A DNA stretch of 64,000 nucleotides from Bathynomus jamesi (Eukaryota > Arthropoda > Malacostraca > Isopoda > Cirolanidae), in NCBI GenBank assembly GCA_023014485.1, contig JAJOZX010003307.1:17501-81500 (forward strand). Reading direction: 5' to 3'. The notes below the pieces were generated by a model. It had not been told where the DNA came from. It did no database searches and saw only the letters and a list, made by a program, of their open reading frames with translations. Below are positions 53,017 to 63,908 of this stretch, in pieces. The translations under genes and the position numbers were made by a program. How positions within the stretch are numbered: the stretch's first letter is position 1; every line of letters begins with the position of its first letter.

Positions 53017-54204
53017 CTGTATTGGATGAAGTTGTGTCGAAAACCATACCAACGACATTCTGTTCACACTCCCAATCGACCAGAAGTTGTTTGGTTGCTG
53101 TTGATATCAAGTCTCCTTGAACCAGGCCAGCTTTTTGAGTCAAATGCGGAAGAGGTGGGACTCCAAGAAGCTTTGTTCCATTGACACCAGACACAAGAAT
53201 GGGCAGGTGGTCATCAGTGCCTTTGGAATCCAGCGTGTCCATAAGTTTACCATCCCAGTGCACCAGTACTTTGTCTGATGGTTGCCATTCATCCATGATT
53301 TTTAAACTTATTTCTGACACGATGGAAGCTCGGTATCTGTGGGCCGTCCTTGCATTTAGACTCAGCTTTGATGTATCTCCACCACATGCAGATACAAGGG
53401 AGTACACAATTGCACTCAGCTGGGTCGGCGAGATGTTGTTTCGAACACTGCATGAAACAAGTTCTGCCGACTTCAGAATATTATGGGGCACAAAAATTGA
53501 AACTCCCTCTTTCACTGTTCTCCGATGTTTTCTCTTTGGTTCAGCAGTGCTGGCCTCATCAATGTCATCATCCTCATCAGAGCTAATAGGTGAATCAATA
53601 TCAGCCTGTACATTCTCAGCATGATCACATTGCTCTCTCTCTTGTCGCTTCTCTTCTCGCATCTGCCTTTTCTGTCGCTTCTGAACCTTTTCTGTGAGTA
53701 CTTTGTTTACCCCAGAGTAGGTAGCTACTCTGTCACTTAGCATGCTTTTCATAAAGAGTATGTCAGTATCGATAGCATCTTGTTCAGCCTGAGTTTTCCC
53801 CTTTTTCGCAGCTGCCATGTCTTTCAACACTGTGTTCTTATAAAATTTCATCGTCAGGCTCAATTCTGATTTAAACTTCATAATTCCAGGATCATCAGCC
53901 CGTCTTCTATCCTCATTCTTTTTCATAAGCATCATGTAGTCTTTGTCATAGTAAGTTTTAATCACTCGGCCAATATTGTTCCTGCCTGTAATGGTCGGGA
54001 CATTCGCCTTCTGGTAATGCAAAAGCACATTGTCAATGGTGGCAGATAAAGCCTGGTCCCAATGCATATCCCGAAGGTTTGCTAACAGACATAGTAAGAC
54101 CTGCCTATTAGATGGCAGTTTGCAGCCCTTTATTTCCTTTTCTTCTTCTCGGGGTACGTGCCCAATAACATTCTGACATACTCATCATCTTGCCATGTAT
54201 CCAT
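53017..54204 (-). pseudogene. Transposase exon 1 of TAGGGTG copy 3
   Basis: Begins MDTWQDDEYVR (54204), one frame break near 54150, then PSNRQVLLCLLANLRDMHWD and a 364-residue open stretch. A charged coiled-coil (KVQKRQKRQMREEKRQ) and an acidic patch precede ARTAHRYRASI, VLVHWDGKLMDTLD and NVVGMVFDTTSSNTG. The two Asp (WDGK, FDTT) are probable catalytic residues. It ends at a GTAAAC donor (53016). Target search and cleavage role is inferred from the element context. Confidence 0.7.
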
Positions 54205-54540
54205 GATTAAATTCTCTATTCACAACATCAAATCACTGTCAAGGGAAAAGAAAAGAGCATCATTAAAATTAAATGCAATAAAATAATACGTGGAAAATTT
54301 GTGGGTCAGCGTTCCAGACCCGGAAATGAAAATCTGATAAAATGTGCTATTTTCACACTTATTTATGAAGTTCATAAGCTGAAATAGCAATACTTGCTGG
54401 TACGACGGTGCTAGCTCAAACATGCACCGATCTCCAAGAAAATTTACAGGGGTGTTTCCTAGATAAATACACAACACTAAAACTTTGAACAGCATTGTAG
54501 GACCATTTTTTGATTTTTGGAGGGCAACAGTCACACCCTA

Positions 54541-54765
54541 ATATATATATATCAAAGCTATTGACTTCTCCTTAGGAAAACGGAGCTTACAGATGAAAAG
54601 AAGGACCAACACAATGACAAACATGTTTGCCGTTGTGTTGGTCCTTCTTTTCACATATATATATATATATATATATGTGTTAAACACAGACCGTGCATGG
54701 AACAAGGACCTGTTCTGGGAAATTACATCCACTATAGTTCGAATAAGTAATGATAAAAAATATAT

Positions 54766-54800
<35 letters not shown>

Positions 54801-54830
54801 ATATCTCTCTATCTATCTATCTATATCTAT
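54541..54830. repeat. Microsatellites with a 19-bp-stem hairpin
   Basis: (TA)n, then AAAAGAAGGACCAACACAA (54595-54613) mirrored by TTGTGTTGGTCCTTCTTTT (54633-54651), more (TA)n, (CA)n and (TATC)n. 54680-54760 reads weakly as coding-like (AWNKDLFWEITS) but is too short to assign. Confidence 0.8.
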
Positions 54831-55351
54831 CCCCCTCGATTAGGTACTCCGGCTTGCCGGGCCGAGGGGGCTCGTACACCTCGTGGGTTGTCGGGGTTTC
54901 CTCAACTCGCGGGGTGTGGGCGAAGAGTTACCTAGTTGCGTGCCCCCCCCCCCCCCCCCCTTTTCTTTTTGCTCCTCTTTTTTTCCGTTTCTCCCGGAAT
55001 TTCTTTTGTCTTGACTCGGTCTTGGGCCTCTGTCAATTGTAGTATCCCCCCCCCCCTCTGTTTGTATTTTGCAGCCTTGGGGTCATCGGGTGCACCCACC
55101 GGGGGACATCGCTCCGTGGCTGAACCGTGCTCTGGGGACGGTACGGGCGCCCGGACCGCTGCTGCGTCTGGATTGGGTCTTTGCTAGGCCCTTAACGGAC
55201 AAATCTCCATAGAGCCAATCTGCTGTTTTTAAAACGACAGTCAGGTTGGGGGGCGGGCTACCCGGGACGTTGGGCCTGCGCCTTGAAGGATGCAGCGGCG
55301 GATGGTCATTGCCTTGGGTCCGAAGCTGTCTTTTTTGTAAAGCTATTGTTT

Positions 55352-56780
55352 ATGGGTTCAATTTCGAAACTTCAATCCCCTCCTGTTGACGACTCTGGCC
55401 CGCCCATGGATTTGGATAAGACTTCTACTTCTGGTCGTTCAGCGGTCTCTGCCTCCGCTGGATTGACCTTAAAGCCGTATGGCCCCCTCTCCTCTGCGGC
55501 GTCTGGCTCTCGTGGCCGGACTCGTGGTGGCCGTAGGGCGGGGTCTTCGCGGCCCTCGTTCTCTCGCCCACTCTCGGTTACCGTTACGCATGGACCTATC
55601 CCTGCTGTCAATTTCTGTCCGGTGGACAGGTTCCTTGTTCTCCGCCCTTCCGCTGGCTCCCTTCCGGGCAACTCGGAACGGGTGTTTCAGCGTCTTAAGA
55701 CGGTGGGGGTTCCCTGTCGTTATGATATCCGCCCTCTGAAGGATGGGTCTCTTCTTTTGAAGTCCCGTTCTTCGGGGGTGACTGAGTCCCTTCTACAGTT
55801 GCAGGATGTTTTGGGTTGCAGAGTTTCTATGACCCCATCCGCAATTGAATAGCTGTCAGGGCCCCATTTTCGCTTCCCGTCTGTTGCCAATCCCGGTTGG
55901 CGAGTTGCAGGGGGTAACGAAGGTCTTCCGCTTTTCGTCGCGCCGGGATGGTGCTCTTACCCCGTCCGCTCGTCTGCTCCTGACTTTTGACTCCCTTGTG
56001 CCTCCGGCCCAGGTGTTCTGGGGCGTGGGTGATCGCCGGTCGTGTGAGTTTTCGGTGCGACCGTATGTGCCTGACCCGGTTCGCTGCTTTGGCTGCAACC
56101 GGTTCGGCCATGTTAGCTCTGCGTGCCGCTGTGAGGGTAAGCTATGTGTCCGCTGCGGTGGGCCTGCGCACCCTACCCCGTGCACGAAGCCCCCGCGGTG
56201 CTCGAACTGCTCGGGGACCCACCCTTCCTCCTCTCGGGACTGCCCTGTTTTCAAGTTTGAATTCGAGGTGCAGTCCTTAAGGACTAGCGAAATCCTTAGT
56301 GCGCGGGAGGCGAGCGATAGGGTCCGTGACCGGGAACCGCGGCGGGGGTTGTCCTATGATGCGGCTCTTGGCCCTGGCGGGTCCTCGGGCCCCTCCCGTG
56401 CTACCCCGGCGCCTACCGAAGTGGTGCCCCCCCCTGGAAGTTCCGGGGGTTGGTGGTCCTCCTGGCGCCGCGGGACCTTCTTGTCCTCTGCCTCACTTTC
56501 AGACATCCCATCTGATTCCCTGACTACAGGTGCCCCTTCTCCCTCTCCGGCCTTGGGGTCTGGATCCTTGCCTACTCATCTTTCGGGTGGGGAAGGTGAT
56601 GCCCCGAAGGAGGCGTCGCCGTGGTCGGAGTCCGAGTCCTTCAGACTCGATCATGACTGCTGCTCGCCCTGCTTCCCCTTCTTCACCGGAGGGGAAGCGG
56701 CTCGCCGCTCCTGATCCGCTCGGGACTCCCCCCCTATACGGAGGGCTGGTGAGGCGTCACCTCCCGGTGCCCCGACTAGT
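55352..56780 (+). pseudogene. LINE gag-like ORF1 with CCHC zinc knuckles
   Basis: Starts MGSISKLQSPPVDDSG at 55352. An in-frame stop at 55850 interrupts it; the next frame goes on at once with SCQGPIFASRLLPIP (55853). Three Cys knuckles follow: CFGCNRFGHVSSAC, CVRCGGPAHPTPC, CSNCSGTHPSSSRDC. A Ser/Pro-rich tail runs to about 57130 in changing frames. Such ORF1 proteins bind the element RNA. Apart from one break, it is well kept. Confidence 0.85.
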
Positions 56781-57239
56781 GTCCGGGTGTCGGTTGAGGT
56801 ACACCGCCCCATGACACCCTCGATTACTGACTCGGTTCCCATGGTGGACCCGGTCGAGAGGAGCCTGGCCCTTCTTCATGGAGTCTCTCTCCTTCGGCTC
56901 CTGCTGAGAGTGGTCGGGTCTCTCCTGGATCTACCTCTCCCACCTGTGGTGGACCTTTCCTCCCCCCGTCAGCACTTGTCTGGTGTGACGAGCCCTCGAA
57001 CATCTGGTTCTCCCCGGCCCCCCTCTGGTGGGGAGTCGGGGGTTTCGGCTGGGCCCGTCTCGTCGTCTCCCCCCTCAGGGGAGCCCCCCTCTGAACTCCC
57101 TGTTCCACTTCCACCTCTCGTTCTACTACGGTGAAGCAGCTGCGGGGTCGGTGGCCCCTACCCCCCCGTTCGGGGTGAGTCGGGGAAGCCGATTCCGTCC
57201 CTGGTTACGGACCGTTGAGTTTGCTGCTCAGCTTGGTCC

Positions 57240-60200
57240 GTGGCTATTTCTCTGTTTTCTCTGCTCTTATAATGCCACTTCCCCTTACAGTTCCATTTTG
57301 CATTGGAACTGTAGGGGGCTTTTAGCTAACTGGGAGAACCTTGCCTCCCTGCTGGAGAGCGAGCGGCCTTCCTGTGTTTGTCTCCAGGAGACTATCCTGG
57401 CTGCGCGGGGCTCCCTCGTCTCTCTGGCTATGTTGGTTTCCCTTGCACCCCGGATGAGCACACACGCCGGCGGGGTGCGGCGATTTATGTGCATCATTCG
57501 TTACCTCGCGAGGTGTGCCTCTTCGTACTTCCTTGCAGGCTGTGGCTGTGCGGCTCTTTTTAGATCGCCAGTACACTGCCTGCTCGATTTATATTCCTCC
57601 TCATGACCCTCCTTCTCGCGACGCGGTTCGCGAGTTGGTGTTGCAACTGCCTCGACCGTTTCTCCTCCTCGGGGACTTTAACAGTCGCGACCCGGCTTGG
57701 GGAGATGTCCGGTCGACTAATGTTGCTGGTATGTTGCTCTCCTTAATGGAGGAACTTTCCTTCGCGTGCCTCAATTCCGGTGAACCTACTACTTCCACGA
57801 ACCCACGGGTTCATCTACCTGTATTGATCTCTCCTTGGTGTCCCTCGATGCCTTACTCGATTTTTCGTGGAAGGTGTTGGGGGACTCTTATGGCAGTGAT
57901 CATTACCCAGTCTGTCTTGAGCCGGTCGGACCGCAGCCGGGTGTCTCGTCTCGACCGAGGTGGTGCCTTGCGCGGGCTGACTGGCCATCCTTCAGAGCTC
58001 GTTCCGTCATTGCCCGTTCGGTGTTGAGCTTTGGCTCTGTGGATGAGAGCTTGGAGTTCTTCGAGCGGGTGGTGATGGGCGTCGCGGAGGACTGTATTCC
58101 TCGATCTTCCGGTAACCCGCGGACGCGTAGCGTCCCGTGGTGGACTCCAGCATGTCACCAGGCGGTGTGCGAGAGGAAGAGGGCAACGCGCCGCTTCCAC
58201 CGCACCCGGCGCGCGGACCACTTGATTGAGATGCGGCGGGCGAAGGCTTTCGCCCGCCGGACTCTCAAGTTGGCCCGTCGGGCCTCTTGGCGTGCTTTTG
58301 TGTCCGGCATTTCCTCGTCTACCCCTTCTGCTGCTGTGTGGCGGAAGGTACGTAGTATCGAGGGGAAGCCGGTCCCTGCTAGTCGCCCTGTCCTTCGGGA
58401 CGGGGACGGCTTCCTTTCGGATCCTGCTGCTGTGGCCGATCGGCTGGCGGGCTTTTGCTGCGGTTTCCCGTTCGCCTTCAGCTGCGGATCGTCCTTTGTC
58501 GATGTTACGTTCCCGCCGCCTGGGAACGAGCCCTATAACCGTCTCTTTACGATGCGGGAACTTCGGGCTGCCTTGGCAACCCGTCGTTCTTCCGCCCCTG
58601 GCCCTGATGACATTCCGTATGACTTTATTTGGAATCTGCACCCGATGGCCCTACACTTCTTGCTGGATCTTTTCAACCGGGTGTGGGTTGAGGGGTCGTT
58701 CCCTTCCCGTTGGAGGGAGGCGATTGTGGTCCCGATACCTAAGCCGGGGAAGGATCCGGCGGAGGTGGCGGGCTATCGGCCTATTGCCTTGACGAGCTGC
58801 TTATGCAAGCTCCTTGAAAAGATGGTGGCCGTCCGACTTTCCTTTACACTGGAGTCGCTTGGGTTATACCCCCGACCCAGTATGGCTTTCGTCGATTTCG
58901 GGGTACTCTGGACCCCCTTCTCCTCCTTGGTCATGATGTACGGGAGGCCTTTTCCCGCCGGAATCTTGTTCTGGCCGTCTTTTTCGATGTCCAAAAGGCC
59001 TATGACACGACCCGTCGGGGAGTTGTCATGGACCGTTTGAAGTCTCTTGGTTTTGTGGGCTTTTTGCCCACATTTCTTCGTAACTTCCTCTGCCGTCGCA
59101 CTTTCCGCGTCCGTAATGGGGCGGCCCTATCTGACCTGTATGTTCAGGAGGAGGGGGTGCCCCAGGGGTGTGTCTTGAGCGTCTCCTGCTTCAATCTGGT
59201 CATGTCTGCGCTACCGGGAGCCCTTCCGCCCTCGGTGCGCTGTTCCATCTATGCCGACGATCTGGCTGTCTATGCCGCGGGGACGAGTCCCCCCTCGTGG
59301 AGAGGCAAGTCCAACTCGCGGTCAATCGGGTTGAACCGCTGTGCGTCGTCGGTGAGCCTTACGCTGTCTTCCCCGAAGATTTCGTGTGTGGCCTTCCTTC
59401 CGTTGAGGAGACGGGGATCCGGCGCCGTCCCGGCCTTTAATCTTACACTCGGGGGTCAGCCTCTGGCCCTCGTTCAATCAGTACGTTTCCTGGGTATGGT
59501 TTTCGACAGCCGTTTGAGCTGGGTTCCCCACCTTCGCCGGCTGCGCGAGTCTGCAAGACGTACCCTGGATTTGCTGGGACATTTGTCGCATACTACATGG
59601 GGCGCGGATAGGCGGACACACCTCCGTTTGTACGTGTCTTTGGTACAGTCCAAATTAGACTATGGGAGTGTGGTGTACGGCCCTTTGGATACTGGATCCG
59701 GTCCTCTCTAGAGGACTGCGCATGTCATGTGGCATCTTCCACTCCTCTCCGGTTGATAGCCTGCAGGTTGAGTGCGACATCCCTCCCTTGGAGGATCGGA
59801 GGTCGTTCCTCATTGCCAAGCACTATCTCCGGATTCTCCGTCTTCCCAACTCTCCTCTGTTCCAGGTGGTTGAGAGGGCGTTCTGCCGGGATGGGGGTTG
59901 GTATTTCACCGACACGGTGACCTCCCTCCTCGATGGTATGGGCGCTACAAATAACAAACTCTGCAAGATTAAACCCAAAGGAGGTGGCTCTGGCCCGCCT
60001 CCGTATTGGCCACACCCACCTGACACATGGCTATTTGATGGCCGGGGATCGGGTGCCCCGATGTCCCAATTGTAACATCTCACTTACAGTTGCCCACCTC
60101 CTGGTGGAGTGTCCGCTTTACGCTGCGCTGCGCGCAGAGTATTTTCCCTTTTTGGAGAGCGTCGGGCCTTGTGATAGGCTTGGCGCTATTCTATCTGAAG

Positions 60201-60268
60201 GTCCCTACTTTTCGGTAACCGGGTTGTTCTCCTTCCTCTTTCGCTCCCGACTTCTTTACCGGCTGTGA
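57240..60268 (+). pseudogene. LINE ORF2: endonuclease, RT, C-terminal zinc region
   Basis: Endonuclease: ILHWNCRGLLAN, CVCLQETILA, then, shifted near 57400, GAAIYVHHSLP, YIPPHDPPS, LLLGDFNSRDPAWG and GSDHYPVCLEP. RT: RSSAPGPDDIPYDFIWNLHP, VPIPKPGKDPAEVAGYRPIALTS, and a shift near 58870 to FFDVQKAYDTT, EEGVPQGCVLSVSCFN, SIYADDLAVYA (catalytic YADD), SVRFLGMVFDSRLSW. C-terminus: ARLRIGHTHLTHGYL and CPNCNISLTVAHLLVECPLY. The RNase H usual in the I clade between them is absent (59711-59930), deleted or never present. Confidence 0.85.
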
Positions 60269-61247
60269 CTCCGCTATGATCTTTTTGCCCCCCCCCCCCC
60301 TCCCTTCCCGTCTATTGTTCATTTCCGTTAGCTGTTTCATAGTCTTCGTCCTGTGTTCGCTCTGCTATCCACCTTTCTTTTGGTGGCCATGAGCGGTCAT
60401 ACTTTGAAAAAAAAAAAAAATTATCTATATATATATTGAGAGTTCAAAGCCAGTTTGACACTAGCCGCAGTTGCTGCTTGTGTTCACTTCCCTTTACACA
60501 ACCAAGGTAGATAAACCTTGGATCTTTTTCGGGTGATTCGTTTTGTTAACCGTTATTGTTTACTTTTAAACCAATCAACAGGAGATGTAAAGTTGATGCA
60601 GCAGCATGTATTCACGCTATAAACAAAAGAACTGTGTCAGACGATAAATATTTTTCTTGCCAACCCTATTGGAACCATAATCAGACAGTTAAAAGAACTT
60701 CACATTCTGCCCTATTTCATTACATAATTAAGAATTTTAATCGGATAGACGCAAATAAGGAAAGAAAAGAACGCAATGTGTATTTCCAAAATGGGATCTT
60801 AACTAATTCAGAACGGCTATGTTGAAGTTTATCTTTAATTTGTTATAGGCTAATATGGTATTTGAGCTGACAGTTTCTTTCAGCATATTTATCGTAATAA
60901 TGACACACACATTGTTCATCTTTTGACGACATCAGAAGTAAAAAGCTTTGACATTCTTAATGAAAATTTATTCTCTTATTTCTTCTCGAAACTTTAGTCA
61001 TTTCCAGTTGGTATAAAATTTGACCTTATTTTAGTGGAGTACCATTTAATATATCAAAGTTAAGTGAATGACATTTTGTAAACATTTAACTAAGGTTGAA
61101 GGAAAAGTATTGGAGGAAGAAAAAATATGGTGGGCTCGTTAATTTCACGTGGAAAGTCGAGGTTTACGTACATTTGATTTGAAGTATTCCGTAGAATAAT
61201 CAGGGAGTAGTAGTAGTTACTGGTGCAATGAAGCATCGGGTTCCAAC

Positions 61248-61746
61248 TAGTGATGGGACGATACCAAAATTTTTAACGATTCCGATTCCGATACCACTAA
61301 AAAGTCTCGATTCCGATACGATTCTCGATTCCGATTCCGATTCTCAATATTTTTAAATATAATTCTATACTTGTTTTTCTGGAAATTGTCATATTTTACT
61401 CTGGTAAGATTAACTATTTACATTATGAGTATGGTAATTATAAATTATAATAGATTGGTTTAAAAATAAAAATCAACTGTAAGTTGTAACAATTCATTTT
61501 AATCTTCTTGATTACACATCATGGATATACATGTTTTAATGTATAGCTACAATACAATAAAAATAAAATTTGTTATCCTCTTTCATTTAAATTTTAAAGT
61601 TTACATTGCAAAACTGGTTCAATTAAAAGTTAAAGAATCGTTTTAAGAATCGGAAATCATGGTACAATTCTCTCGATTCCGATTCCTGAAAAATGCTCGA
61701 TTCTTCCGATTCTCGATTCCGATTCCGATTAATCGTCCCATCACTA
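61248..61746. mobile_element. hAT MITE, target duplication GTTCCAAC
   Basis: Exact duplicates GTTCCAAC at 61240-61247 and 61747-61754. Ends TAGTGATGGGACGAT / ATCGTCCCATCACTA. Both sides carry many GATTCCGATTCC units, which face each other; the 499-bp element can fold back. No transposase. Confidence 0.95.
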
Positions 61747-61843
61747 GTTCCAACATAGCTGAGTAGACACTGTGCTCATATATGAATAGAACTCGGTTCA
61801 CGAGACCACTTCTCAGAAATATAGTGCTTACGCAACAGACGTA

Positions 61844-62215
61844 CAGGGGTCGGACAAAATAATGGAAACGCTCGCATTTTCGGCGCTGTATTTTTTGTTG
61901 TCATTAATGGATTTGTATACTTTACCTAGTTAATATGTGAATGCGTGTAACATTTACTTTGAGAACATCATGTTCTAATATGCTGATTCTGGTTACTCCT
62001 GTTCTTGTAGAGTTAAAAAAAAAAAATTTAAAATGGCAGTTGGAAAAGATGTCACTGATTGAGGTTGGTGCCTCGGTAGTAGAAGTCGCGTAATTGCCCC
62101 CGTTTGCCGAGGAACAATTCCCAAGGTTATTTTGGAAGGAAGTGAAGTAGTGCAAAAGTCAATTTGGTGGAATGACTGATACGAAAGAAAAGAATAGGAA
62201 TGTGTTGGTACCAAA
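61844..62215 (+). mobile_element. Tc1-like fragment (left end)
   Basis: After TA at 61842-61843 begins CAGGGGTCGGACAAAATAAT, a typical Tc1 terminal sequence. At 62040-62140 shifting frames give SLIEVGASVVEVA and EEQFPRLFW, resembling the helix-turn-helix start of Tc1 transposases. The right end is lost; sequence stops at poly-A (62214-62227). Confidence 0.7.
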
Positions 62216-62229
62216 AAAAAAAAAAAAGT

Positions 62230-63510
62230 AATTCAGTGACGTAGTAGGTAAGGTAGATGAATAGAAAGAAAATGTCAGTGCAGTTGCTTTTGGTGGCATA
62301 TGTAGAAGTATATACTAAGGAATGGAAGACATTCCAAGTTAAAGGATGTTGAATGAGCAGTATGCGAGTTTAAGGTGGAGTCAGCTGGAATTTAGTGGAT
62401 CCGCAGTGAAACTATTAAGTACGGAAGTAGAATGGTGCTTGAATGTCAGTAGAAAATGTCAACAAACTGGAAAGTAGGTATGTTCCAGATGATTAGACAA
62501 AAGCTGTAATTGTACCACTGTATAGAAGTAAAGTTTAAAGGAGGGAATATAAAAGTTATAAGGGTAAAGGACTTCTAAGCGTAAATTTAAAATTATTACA
62601 GATCCCTTAGTTGATGAGCAAAAGAACCTTTAGGAAAGGCAGATAATGGTTGATAAAGATTGCAGAAAATAATAATCGTGTTTTCTATGGTATTTCTGGA
62701 TTTGGAGAAAGCCTATGATAAAGTGAATAATACGAGTATACCCTGATTGCCTCATGGCGAGTGCTTATAATGTGTAATGAGAAGTTAGCCCTATGTGGAA
62801 AGAAGGGTTTATGCAGAAGTTAGGAGTGAATTAAGCGACTGGTTCAATATTAATGTTGGACGACAAATGTACTTGATGTTCCCAGAGCTGTTCAATGTGT
62901 ACATGGTTGCGGTAATGCACGAGATCAAAGTTAATGCTATAGAGGAGGAGTAAGCTTGAATTTGGAAGAGATTGAGTGGCACTTGCTTCTTGGTGAATTA
63001 AGGAGAAATGACAATTTTTTTCACGTATTAAAGTGAATGTAAATTAAAATAAAGATCTTACGGTTGAGAGGAAGAGAGTCGGTATGTAATAGTGTGGCGA
63101 GTGTTAAAAATTGAGTTCGTAAAAGAACTTTAATATTTCGGGTGTTTGATTGACAGAAGAGGTTTAGCACATAGTAAATTGAAGGTACAGTGAAGCTAGG
63201 TAAAAAAGCAATGGACGCAAGATAGGCCGTGGTAGAAAGAAGGTATGATTAGTGTAAAATTGATTGATCGTATCAAAATGATTATGTTCGCGAAGTGAGA
63301 GTCGTTGGAGATGAAAATAGAGGATACCTTGCTTTGCTAGCATGGTCTTCGAGAGAATGATGAAAATGATAGAATGGTGTATAATAGTGAGAAGTAGAGG
63401 AAGAATGTAATTAGTAAATGTGGGAGTAAACGTGGTTTATTTAGATGTGACACGAGAGTTGGGCAGAAACAGGAATTGGAGCGGTTTGTGGAGGAGGTGT
63501 GTAAATGGAG
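62230..63510 (+). pseudogene. Heavily decayed LINE RT
   Basis: Around 62690 frames give FLDLEKAYDKVNN (RT block with catalytic Asp), then DWFNINVGRQMYL and PELFNVYMVAVMHEI, equivalent to the usual GV-RQGC-LSP-LFN-Y block but with key residues changed. Later sequence (63060-63500) keeps a coding-like purine bias. Many stops; an old retrotransposon relic. Confidence 0.6.
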
Positions 63511-63752
63511 ACATTAGTCTCGCATTAAGTACCACTAGGTGTACAACCATAAAAGGTAACTGGATATCTGAGGTTGGGGTGCTACCTTATTCACAGTGAT
63601 GAGTATGTATTAAATATTACTGAATTTTGAGTTGATCTGTGAAGTAGCTGTTTTCACTCTTAAGTGTTAAAATCCTACTTGAAATTGACTGCTTCTAATA
63701 GGTCAATTAAATGTTGTAATAATACTTTACTTAAAAGAATTACCTATTTCAG

Positions 63753-63859
63753 CCCCAAGAGGAACGAGGAGTGGACCCAAACATCCCATCTCCAAAGACC
63801 CGCCCACTCCGAAAGAAGCCACATCCACTCCTAAACTTACTCGCCGAACGCGAAAGTAG
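63753..63859 (+). CDS. Host gene exon G: basic C-terminus and stop
   Basis: Acceptor CCTATTTCAG; phase 1 joins exon F. Encodes PRGTRSGPKHPISKDPPTPK then EATSTPKLTRRTRK and TAG at 63857-63859. Pro/Thr/Lys-rich like the end of exon F, which supports joining them over the 12.9-kb intron. It completes the protein at roughly 1,200 residues from the first recognised exon. Confidence 0.8.
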
Positions 63860-63902
63860 GAAAAGGAAGTAGGGATGAGAATAATAGAGTTCAACTCCTG
63901 TT

Positions 63903-63908
63903 AATAAA
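63903..63908 (+). terminator. Polyadenylation signal AATAAA
   Basis: AATAAA 44 bp after the host gene stop, followed by a second near-match (AATAAAATAAAA). Sequence to 64000 is probably 3' UTR or flank. Confidence 0.6.

Larger units (their letters stand above)
51191..54540 (-). mobile_element. TAGGGTG-type DNA transposon, copy 3 (most complete)
   Basis: Inverted ends TAGGGTGTGACAGTTGCCCC / GGGCAACAGTCACACCCTA (one mismatch), TA-rich flanks on both sides. 3350 bp with a three-exon transposase gene on the minus strand whose splice sites are intact. Serves as the reference for copies 1 and 2. Confidence 0.85.
54831..60421 (+). mobile_element. GC-rich LINE of the I/jockey group, full length or nearly
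   Basis: Starts after a (TATC)n tract with a GC-rich 5' region (54831-55350), then a gag-like ORF1, endonuclease, RT, a C-terminal CCHC-type region and a 14-A tail at 60408-60421. GC content is far above that of the intron around it. Several frameshifts; RNase H is missing. Long C runs at 54943-54960, 55046-55056 and 60289-60300 are likely slippage sites. Confidence 0.88.
50826..63752 (+). other. Host gene intron F-G (12.9 kb)
   Basis: Donor GTAAGTGTA, acceptor CCTATTTCAG. Occupied by a SINE palindrome, TAGGGTG copy 3, a GC-rich LINE, a hAT MITE, a Tc1 fragment and a decayed LINE. The gap 60421-61239 has no recognised feature apart from a 90-codon open frame (60556-60825) with no domain. Confidence 0.75.

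Noticed and set aside
55372..58641. Several 100 to 260 residue minus-strand open frames in the GC-rich LINE
   Set aside because: High GC lowers stop frequency. The plus strand carries recognisable gag, endonuclease and RT, so these are shadows.
60556..60825. 89-residue plus-strand frame in the last intron
   Set aside because: No domain, and no splice sites in phase with exons F and G that would be convincing. Left as unassigned sequence.
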